Below are positions 57,884 through 64,000 of a stretch of 64,000 bases of DNA, piece by piece (the stretch's first letter is position 1; each line of letters begins with the position of its first letter). The stretch lies in NCBI RefSeq assembly GCF_024498195.1, contig NZ_CP101824.1, forward strand, positions 496,001-560,000, given 5' to 3'. This stretch comes from Halovivax cerinus (GTDB lineage Archaea; Halobacteriota; Halobacteria; Halobacteriales; Natrialbaceae). Below the pieces are notes generated by a model. It saw only the letters and a list, made by a program, of their open reading frames with translations, made no database searches and was not told the DNA's origin. Made by a program: the position numbers and the translations under genes.

Positions 57884-60800
57884 TTACTCGCGTACTTCGC
57901 CGCCGTCAGGACGGGTGAGCGGTTCCGCTACGTTCTCTGCTGTCGCTTTCTCCTCCGTTTCCTCTCCCTCGCCTCCCATCTCCACCGTCTCGGTCGCTTC
58001 AGGGACGCCGTCCCCTTCCACGCCGCCGTATTCGGCCAGGGTTGCGAGCACTTCGTCCGTCAGTCCCAGCCGGTTCTGCAGCGCGTTCCGCCGCGCCTCG
58101 CTTTCGAGGAACTGCTCGAACTCGACGACGTCCTCGGGGACGCTGTTGATCGCGCGCTCGATGGTCGCCCGGTCGTCCGGCGTGTAATCGATCACGCGCT
58201 TCTCGAAGTCGTCTGCGACGACGTGGAGCGGGTACGTCCCGTGTTCCTCGACGCGGACGAGCGACTGCGAGTAGCCGAGTTCCTCCTTGCCGGCGTCGGC
58301 GCTGCGGACGTACTGGCGCTGTTCGCGGGTGAGGCCGACCGTGTCGGCCGTCTCGTCGTCGAGATCGGGCAGCTTGTGGAAGACCTTGATCGGACACATC
58401 CCGATGATCTTCTCCGCCTGCTCGGTCTCGTAGAACTCCTGGGCGGTCTGGGAGAGCAACACCATCCGAAGGCCGGCGTGGCGCTGGTGGCGGAACGCCG
58501 TCTCCAGGAAGTCGAGGTTCGCCTGATCCTCGAAGAGGTAGTGCGCCTCGTCGATCGCGACCTCCACGTTCTTGTCCGTCTTCTTCGCCTGCTGGTAGAC
58601 CGTCGACAGGAGGAGCTGCATCAGGAACGTCTGCCGGTCGATCCCGGATGCCGTCCCCTCGATCTGCCCGAGGTCGATGTAGACGACCTTGTCGTTGCCC
58701 TCCAGGATGTCGATCTCCGAGGGCTGCGAGAGGTTCTCGTACGCGCCGCCCTCGCGGAAGGGCTGGAACGCGATCGCGAGCTCGTCGGCGTACTGCGCCG
58801 CGCGTTCGCGAGCGGACTCGGATTCGGCGATGTTGTGCTCGTCGGGGTTCTCGGCGATGTCGGCGAGCACTCGGTGGACGTCCGCCATCGTCGGGGAGTT
58901 CTCTGGCGTGTGCGTACTCACGTCGTCCTCGACGACGCCCGCCTGGCGGTACGCTTCGTCGATGACGTACGACAGCACGCCGGTCTCGGTCCCGAGATCG
59001 ATGTCGCGAGCGGTCAGGAAGTTCTCCAGGACGGCCAGCACCTCGTCTTTCTTCGCCGAGAGGGGCGAGGTTCCGTCGTCGGATTCGATGATGTCCGCGG
59101 GCGTCTCGCGGATCTCCAGCGGGTTCAACCGCGTATCGCCGCCGACGGTGATCGTCTTCGCGTTGAGTGCGTCCGCGATGCCCTCGAACCCGCCGACGGG
59201 GTCGATCATCACGAGCATCGTGTCCTGGCGCCGCTTCATCATCCGGAGCATCCGCATGATGGCGCCGAACGTCTTCCCGGCGCCGGGCATCCCAACGACG
59301 AGTTCGCTGTGACCGGTCTCCAGGGACCACGGATCGATGCGAACCGGCGACCCGTTGTGTCCGTGGTAGCCGTACTCGACGCCCTCGTCCATCATCATGT
59401 AGTTCGACGAGAAGGGGAACGTGGCGCCGACCGCCTGGTTCGTCATCGTCGACATCCGGTCGCGACCGAGTTCGTTCCGGCCGAGCGGCGAGACCGTCGC
59501 GAGCCCCTTCTCCTGCCACCGATTGGCCACCTTGAGGGTGCTGTTCGCGGGGGCGTCCTTGACGATCGAGCGCAGGCGCGTCGTCTTGTTGTCGAGCTCC
59601 TGCTTGCTCCCGGCCGACAGCCGGATGAAGACGCCGCCCCGGTAGAACGAGGCCTTGTTCGCGCGGACGAGCGACCGCATGAACTTCGCGCGGTCGATGT
59701 CCTCCTGGAGGTCCTCGGCCTGCAGGCTGTTGGAGTCGTGCTGGTTGACCTTCAGATCGGAGATCCACGCGGCCATCATGTCCTCGGCCGACCGGTTGTC
59801 GAACGGATCGAGGTGGATGCTGACGTCCGTCTGCAGGTCCGTCTCCAGGAGTAGGCGCTCGAACATGCCGTCCGGCGGCTCCTCCGGGAACTGTTCGATC
59901 CAGAACGTCCGAACGTACGTCTCGTCGTCGATTACGGCGTAGGTCGTCTCCCAGTCGACCGTCGACGGGGCGACCACCGACTGGTGCAGGTTCGCGGGGT
60001 CGTCGAGGCGGTCCTCGTACGCGACCGACGTCTCGTCCGCCTCGCCTTTCTCCGATTCGTCTCCCTCGCTGGTCGCCGCCCCATCTCCCTCGCTTTCCAC
60101 CGATTCGTCCACCTCGTTGTCCGCCGTCCCGTCTGCCTCGTCGTCGAACTCGTCGAGCGGGAACTTCCACTCGGAATCGGCCTCGTGGTCCCGGTCGCTT
60201 GCCGTAGATCTCTTCCGACGGTCCGTTTCGCCGATCACGGCACCGACGTCGTCGGGGTGCGGGTTCGACGGGACGCGCTCGCTGAGCCCGTGGGCGACGA
60301 CGGGGAACGTCCCGATCGCCTTCGAGATGTCGCCGTACGTTTCGGTCCGTCCGGTCCAGTACTCCTTCGTGACGCGGGCGAGTTCGTATGCGTCGACGGT
60401 ACTCACCGAGCACCGATAGAGCGACGCGCCTCCGCGACGGAGCTGGGCGAGTCGCGACTCCAGCTTCTCCTCTTTGAGGCGCTCTCGTTCCCCGGCGGAG
60501 AGTCCGTCGGACTGGAACCGGCCGAACAGGCGGCCAACGACTCGCAGGTCGGCCAGGAACGCGAGCACGCTATCGCCGGTCTCGTCGAGGTGCGTGACAT
60601 CGCTGTCACGAACGGCCGTGATGATGTAGAACTCGCGGACGGTCGTCCGCTCGGAGTCGACGTCCCCGTCCGGGTTCGTGTTCCGGGCGACGTACTCCTT
60701 CAGGAGGCGCCGGAGGACCGGTCGTGAGCGGACGTCGGCGTCACCGAGCCGGTGCTGGTGGTCGCGGACGACGTCGTCCTGGTCGACTTCGCGGCTGGTG

Positions 60801-61315
60801 ATGTAGAACTTCACCGGGAAATCGACGGTCGCGTTGACGAACTCGGAGAGCGATTGAACGGCCCGCGCCCAGGCGTCCTCGTCCTCGAGGGCCATGTTCG
60901 CCGGCTCAATCTTCACCGCCCCGACGAGCGCGCCGTCGGTTCGCTCGATCGCGTGGGGGTATACTCGACCGAGTCGCGTCAGGTATCGGACGTCGCTGTC
61001 GTCCTCGCCGTGCGTGTACTCCTTGTTCTTGATCGCCCAGCCGAGTCGCGCGACCAGCCACTCGGTGAGCCACAGGTAGGACGGCTTCACCTTGTGGAGG
61101 ATTGCGAGCGAACAGCCGAGCATGAGGCCGAAGCCGATGACCGGGATCGTGAGGGCCGACGGGACCACCGCGGCGCCGACCAGCGTGACGAACGCCACGC
61201 CGAGGAACAGTAGGAGTTCGTCGATCGAATAGCCGTGGAAGAAGGCGGTCGTCCCGCCGAGCGATCGGTGAATTCGTCGCGCGCTGTACTCGCCGTCGTC
61301 TGTGGATACACTCAT
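57884..61315 (-). CDS. VirB4/TraC-like type IV secretion ATPase
   Basis: This 1,143-residue protein has two membrane helices near the N-terminus (about 31-52 and 54-74) that resemble a fused VirB3-like part. A VirB4-like N-domain follows, interrupted by a very acidic Asp/Glu/Ser linker (about 385-432). The ATPase has VVGMPGAGKTFGAIM (Walker A 675-682) and VEVAIDEAHYLFED (Walker B 918-923), plus LDDETADTVGLTREQRQYVRS, typical of VirB4. It powers pilus or channel assembly. I chose the ATG at 61315; the longer frame to 61519 overlaps the VirB6-like gene and is a shadow. Confidence 0.87.
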   Translation of the reverse strand: MSVSTDDGEYSARRIHRSLGGTTAFFHGYSIDELLLFLGVAFVTLVGAAVVPSALTIPVIGFGLMLGCSLAILHKVKPSYLWLTEWLVARLGWAIKNKEYTHGEDDSDVRYLTRLGRVYPHAIERTDGALVGAVKIEPANMALEDEDAWARAVQSLSEFVNATVDFPVKFYITSREVDQDDVVRDHQHRLGDADVRSRPVLRRLLKEYVARNTNPDGDVDSERTTVREFYIITAVRDSDVTHLDETGDSVLAFLADLRVVGRLFGRFQSDGLSAGERERLKEEKLESRLAQLRRGGASLYRCSVSTVDAYELARVTKEYWTGRTETYGDISKAIGTFPVVAHGLSERVPSNPHPDDVGAVIGETDRRKRSTASDRDHEADSEWKFPLDEFDDEADGTADNEVDESVESEGDGAATSEGDESEKGEADETSVAYEDRLDDPANLHQSVVAPSTVDWETTYAVIDDETYVRTFWIEQFPEEPPDGMFERLLLETDLQTDVSIHLDPFDNRSAEDMMAAWISDLKVNQHDSNSLQAEDLQEDIDRAKFMRSLVRANKASFYRGGVFIRLSAGSKQELDNKTTRLRSIVKDAPANSTLKVANRWQEKGLATVSPLGRNELGRDRMSTMTNQAVGATFPFSSNYMMMDEGVEYGYHGHNGSPVRIDPWSLETGHSELVVGMPGAGKTFGAIMRMLRMMKRRQDTMLVMIDPVGGFEGIADALNAKTITVGGDTRLNPLEIRETPADIIESDDGTSPLSAKKDEVLAVLENFLTARDIDLGTETGVLSYVIDEAYRQAGVVEDDVSTHTPENSPTMADVHRVLADIAENPDEHNIAESESARERAAQYADELAIAFQPFREGGAYENLSQPSEIDILEGNDKVVYIDLGQIEGTASGIDRQTFLMQLLLSTVYQQAKKTDKNVEVAIDEAHYLFEDQANLDFLETAFRHQRHAGLRMVLLSQTAQEFYETEQAEKIIGMCPIKVFHKLPDLDDETADTVGLTREQRQYVRSADAGKEELGYSQSLVRVEEHGTYPLHVVADDFEKRVIDYTPDDRATIERAINSVPEDVVEFEQFLESEARRNALQNRLGLTDEVLATLAEYGGVEGDGVPEATETVEMGGEGEETEEKATAENVAEPLTRPDGGEVRE

Positions 61316-61319
61316 GGGA

Positions 61320-62516
61320 TTACCACCGCGAAACCTTGTTCTTCGTATTTCTGAACGATTGCTTCGCCTGTACTGTCGCGATCTTCGCCGACTGGCCGAC
61401 GTCGAGCTTCGCCTTGTCCCGCATCCGTCCGGTCCTGGTCTTCCGCAGGTTGTTGTACCGGACGGCGTGATCCTTCGCCGACTGAGCGGCGGACCCCATC
61501 TTGTAGGCTTTCGAGCCACCGCTGCCGAAGGTCGTCTGGCCGCCCTTCGTCACCGCGCCGGTGGCGTTCTTGGCGTATCCCCGATGGACGTTCCGGGCCC
61601 CGCGGACACCCGACCCGACGCCGCGTTTCGTCGCAGCTCCGGCGGCCGCGGGATTCGTGTGCTGGACGCTCTTGTGAGCGAGGGACTGCATCGCGGGGGC
61701 CGACCAGTAGACGGTCATGATCGCCGCGATGAAGGCCGTCGGGATCAGCGCGAGTCCGAGCATCATGCTGAACAGACCGTCCGTGCTGGGCGACAGGTCG
61801 AGTTGCCAGCCGATCCGAAACACGACCGCACAGGGGATTCCCGCCAGGATGAGTCCCGGATAGACCGCCGCTGCCCGACGGGTGAGCTGGGCGGCCGGCG
61901 AGACCGGCCAGACGTCCATCGCCCACAGCACGCCGAGGAGCGGCATCAGGAGCGTCAACAGGATGATGGTGACGTACCTGATCGCGAAGACGAACGCCGC
62001 CACGAGCAGGAGGACGTTCGAGACGAGGACGACGAGCAGCGTGACGAACAGCCCGCCGACGCCGGCCTTGATCAGCTCCCCCAGCCCGCCGGACATCTCG
62101 TCGAGCGGCGCCAGCGTCATCCCGATGTCGTTCACCAGCTGCAACGGGAGCGAGACGATCGGGAACCAGACGAACGTCCCCAGGAAGACGATCCCGATGC
62201 GCCGCAGCAACCGTTTGCGCTTGTAGTTGCTGATCGAGCCGGATCGAAGGCCGATGAACGCCAGCGCGAGGAACAACAGCATGATCGTCAGCGGAACGAC
62301 GTACTGGAGGTAGAACTCCGCGTACAGCTCGTCCCAGGGGCTGTTGTCCGGCGTGCCGACGACGATGTACCGCGAGTCGGACGTCGGCGACGGAACGCCG
62401 ACGATCGGTTTGAGTAGTGCGTTGAACAGGTTGTCGGCGAAGTTTAGCAGTGCCTCCTGGATACCCGTGAGGACGTCCTCGATCGCCCCCTGTACCTCCT
62501 CACGGAGCCAGCCCAC
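61320..62516 (-). CDS. VirB6/TrbL-like polytopic membrane protein
   Basis: This 398-residue protein has about six to seven hydrophobic helices (residues about 70-290: YVVPLTIMLLFLALAFIGL, IGIVFLGTFVWFPIVSL, VGGLFVTLLVVLVSNVLLLVAAFVF and others). A basic, glycine-rich cytoplasmic tail (about 300-398: AAAGAATKRGVGSGVRGAR) follows. The arrangement and its place beside a VirB4 ATPase fit the inner-membrane channel component VirB6/TrbL. Sequence alone does not prove homology. It lies 4 bp before the VirB4-like gene and 2 bp after the lipoprotein gene. Confidence 0.65.
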   Translation of the reverse strand: MGWLREEVQGAIEDVLTGIQEALLNFADNLFNALLKPIVGVPSPTSDSRYIVVGTPDNSPWDELYAEFYLQYVVPLTIMLLFLALAFIGLRSGSISNYKRKRLLRRIGIVFLGTFVWFPIVSLPLQLVNDIGMTLAPLDEMSGGLGELIKAGVGGLFVTLLVVLVSNVLLLVAAFVFAIRYVTIILLTLLMPLLGVLWAMDVWPVSPAAQLTRRAAAVYPGLILAGIPCAVVFRIGWQLDLSPSTDGLFSMMLGLALIPTAFIAAIMTVYWSAPAMQSLAHKSVQHTNPAAAGAATKRGVGSGVRGARNVHRGYAKNATGAVTKGGQTTFGSGGSKAYKMGSAAQSAKDHAVRYNNLRKTRTGRMRDKAKLDVGQSAKIATVQAKQSFRNTKNKVSRW

Positions 62517-62518
62517 CG

Positions 62519-63358
62519 CTACTCACCCCCGTCAGTGGGTTCGACTGGACCGCCGTCGACGATCGACAACTCGCACGAGGTCTCCGTTCCACCGTACTCG
62601 ATGGTCTGGGTGTACTGCGGATTTGCTCCGGCCTGAACGATCGCGGTCACGGTGTGATCGTCGGTGTCCAGCTCGCCGCAGTCGAGCGACTCGCCGAAGC
62701 GACCCTCCGTCGCGTAGACCGCCGCTCCGTAGACCGTCGTCGTCTCCCCCGCCGGGAGGAGAACGCGGTGATAGAACTCCGTCTCCGCCGGGTGCATCAC
62801 CTTCGAGAGGGGTGCGTCCTCCCAGCGGACCTGTTCGAGGTACGACGGGGATATTCCGACGTTCTCGATCTCGAGCGCCGCCCGATCTTCCCAGTCGTCG
62901 CTCTCTTTGTCCCACTCCATCTCCGGGTACTCTTTCGCCCACTTGACAGCCGTGATCCTGAGCTCCGGTTCGAGGGAAACGTCCGTCTCGCCGATGGTCG
63001 AGTCTCCGTCCGACGCGACAAGTCGGTACTCGCCGAGTTCGTACCCGTCTTCCGCCTCTCCGAGCAGGGTATAGGAGACTTCTGACGTGTCTCGCGGGTG
63101 TTTCCGTCTCAGCGTCTCCCCGTCTGAATCGACGAGATCGACGTGGGTGGCGGCGACGTCGCTCGCGAGCGTTGCGACGAGCGTAGGCCCATCCCAGCCG
63201 ACAGAGTCGAACGTCTCGTTCCCGCCCGGGTCGTCGCCAGGATCCTGCGGGCTATCGCTGTCGGTCGTACACCCCGCGAGGGCGGCGAGACCACCAGCTA
63301 CGCTGGCGAGGGCTGTTCGTCGGCCGATTCTGCGTTGTGTTCCGTATCGTCTTCTCAT
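62519..63358 (-). CDS. Secreted lipoprotein of the secretion operon
   Basis: This 279-residue protein starts MRRRYGTQRRIGRRTALASV, a twin-arginine-rich signal, and has a lipobox ending in ALAGC (cysteine about residue 30), then a TDSDSPQDPGDDPGG linker. The mature part is beta-rich (ATHVDLVDSDGETLRRK, YGAAVYATEGRFGESLDC) with two or three cysteines. It would be anchored outside the membrane. In the T4SS operon it might act as a surface or channel component, in the manner of VirB7, but no homology was seen. It starts 30 bp after the stop of the next gene upstream. Confidence 0.7.
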   Translation of the reverse strand: MRRRYGTQRRIGRRTALASVAGGLAALAGCTTDSDSPQDPGDDPGGNETFDSVGWDGPTLVATLASDVAATHVDLVDSDGETLRRKHPRDTSEVSYTLLGEAEDGYELGEYRLVASDGDSTIGETDVSLEPELRITAVKWAKEYPEMEWDKESDDWEDRAALEIENVGISPSYLEQVRWEDAPLSKVMHPAETEFYHRVLLPAGETTTVYGAAVYATEGRFGESLDCGELDTDDHTVTAIVQAGANPQYTQTIEYGGTETSCELSIVDGGPVEPTDGGE

Positions 63359-63388
63359 ACGTATTCTCGTGGTGTCTTCGTCTGCTGT

Positions 63389-64000
63389 TCAGGAATTCCG
63401 CGTGAGGCCGACGAGCTCGCCGTCGGTCACGTAGTCGAGGCCGAGGACCAGGAGACTCAGCGGGAGGAACCAGAGCAGGGTCACGATGGCCAGGTCGACG
63501 AACGTCTGGAAGTCGAGTGTCTGGCCTCGAACGATCGTCGTCGCTTCGGCCGAGGAGTAGGGCTGGTCCGTCTGCCACCACCCGTCCGGGACGTACTCCC
63601 CGCGAACGATCAGGCTCGGATTCGAGACGGTGATACTGGCCTCCCCGTTCTGATCGAGCGCCACCGATCGATTGCCGATCTCGACCCGGCCCGCCGTCAC
63701 CGGGTCGCCGCTGGACGCGTCCGTGACCGTCGCCTGAACGGTCGCGTACGAAGAGTTGGAGTCCGTGACCGTAAGCGAGAGTTCCGCCTCGCGAACCGTC
63801 TGCGGATCGGCCAGCGTCACCGCCCGGGATTGACCGCGGACGATCCCGTCGACGGTGATCTCCTGGAGCATCGACGCGTCGAGCGTCTCCGAACTGAACG
63901 CGATCGAGTCGGCGTTCGCGTAGCGCCTCGCCGGATCGAGGTCGATGACCGACGGGAACGTCGGCCCGGTTCGTTCCTCGCCCCACGCCTCTTCGATCTG
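63389..64000 (-). CDS. Membrane-anchored Ig-like protein, 5' end beyond window
   Basis: The frame is open from the right edge (visible start QIEEAWGEERTG), so this is the C-terminal 203 residues of a longer protein. It includes a carboxypeptidase-regulatory-like or Ig-like repeat (VQATVTDASSGDPVTAGRVEIGN, SITVSNPSLIVRGEYV). A single hydrophobic helix lies near the end (FVDLAIVTLLWFLPLSLLVLGL, split by an aromatic) with a short cytoplasmic tail. It is probably a surface protein of the secretion operon. The internal ATG at 63871 is not the start. Confidence 0.65.
   Translation of the reverse strand, partial: QIEEAWGEERTGPTFPSVIDLDPARRYANADSIAFSSETLDASMLQEITVDGIVRGQSRAVTLADPQTVREAELSLTVTDSNSSYATVQATVTDASSGDPVTAGRVEIGNRSVALDQNGEASITVSNPSLIVRGEYVPDGWWQTDQPYSSAEATTIVRGQTLDFQTFVDLAIVTLLWFLPLSLLVLGLDYVTDGELVGLTRNS

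Larger units (their letters stand above)
21974..64000. mobile_element. Putative integrative/conjugative element, left end at tRNA-Met, right end beyond window
   Basis: Everything right of tRNA-Met is accessory in type: overlapping small zinc-ribbon genes, a DUF499/DUF1156 defence-like island, orphan sensory proteins and a VirB4/VirD4 secretion operon. Several stretches are much lower in GC than the left part. No integrase, relaxase or second copy of the tRNA-Met 3' end was found inside the window, so the right border and integrase are presumably beyond base 64,000. A mosaic of several insertions is an alternative. The exact left border is an inference. Confidence 0.5.

Noticed and set aside
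57999-60413. 804-residue arginine-rich minus-strand frame
   Set aside because: Shadow frame inside the VirB4-like gene; Arg/Pro/Gly composition is typical of high-GC artefacts.
21974-64000. Complete provirus
   Set aside because: No capsid, portal, terminase, spike or lysis gene was recognised; the secretion ATPases point to conjugation instead.
1-64000. CRISPR array or cas genes
   Set aside because: Only two-copy repeats were found, none with regular spacers, and no Cas motifs were seen.

Overview
The window comes from a haloarchaeon (class Halobacteria). The evidence is high GC in most genes, strongly acidic proteins, leaderless-looking TATA promoters, ATGA/GTGA gene overlaps, an archaeal tandem histone, class I lysyl-tRNA synthetase, RPA-type single-strand binding protein, archaeal CCA-adding enzyme, and tRNA genes with bulge-helix-bulge introns. 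No rRNA, CRISPR array, insertion sequence or integrase gene was recognised. I could not assign genus.

Left third (1-21,973): ordinary chromosomal core. It carries small conserved haloarchaeal proteins (DUF5786, DUF5784, DUF5789, DUF6757 types), a PHP phosphoesterase, an AhpD-like protein, a BAAT-like hydrolase, the PitA heme-binding fusion divergent from a PadR regulator, an M50 protease, lysS-pyrH overlapping by 4 bp, rpa2, a histone next to a histone-deacetylase-family enzyme, cca and a MoaB/Mog protein. Three tRNA genes lie here: Arg(GCG), Asn(GTT) with a 31-nt intron and elongator Met(CAT) with a 30-nt intron. The spacers around tRNA-Arg and tRNA-Asn contain partial copies of the tRNA 3' ends and hairpin repeats that look like scars of past integration.

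Right two thirds (from about 21,974 to beyond 64,000): accessory DNA that I interpret as one integrative, probably conjugative element, inserted at or near tRNA-Met and running off the right edge. It has four parts. (1) 22,151-27,225: a polycistron of tightly overlapping small genes, several with zinc ribbons, plus a DUF6884-like protein, an N6-adenine-type methyltransferase and a DUF488-like protein, ending in a 589-aa winged-helix protein. (2) 28,774-48,842: a defence-like island made of an AddB-like nuclease, an AddA-like helicase-nuclease, a DUF499 ATPase, an unknown 213-aa protein, a DUF1156 DNA methyltransferase, an Upf1/Dna2-like helicase, a 114-aa charged protein and a 1,304-aa PLD-SNF2 helicase. 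(3) 48,942-53,458: small regulators and two orphan sensory proteins. (4) 53,671-64,000 on the minus strand: a type IV secretion/conjugation operon with a VirD4/TraG coupling ATPase, a VirB4-like ATPase, a polytopic VirB6-like protein, a lipoprotein and membrane proteins.

My best candidate for an under-described system is part 2. It combines a methyltransferase (self-marking), a large AAA ATPase, two different remodelling helicases and a PLD nuclease-like domain, preceded by an AddAB-like end-processing pair. The core DUF499-DUF1156 association is a known defence signature, but this composition lacks the BREX and DISARM hallmark genes. The methyltransferase gene also has a low-GC centre between high-GC ends, which suggests module exchange.
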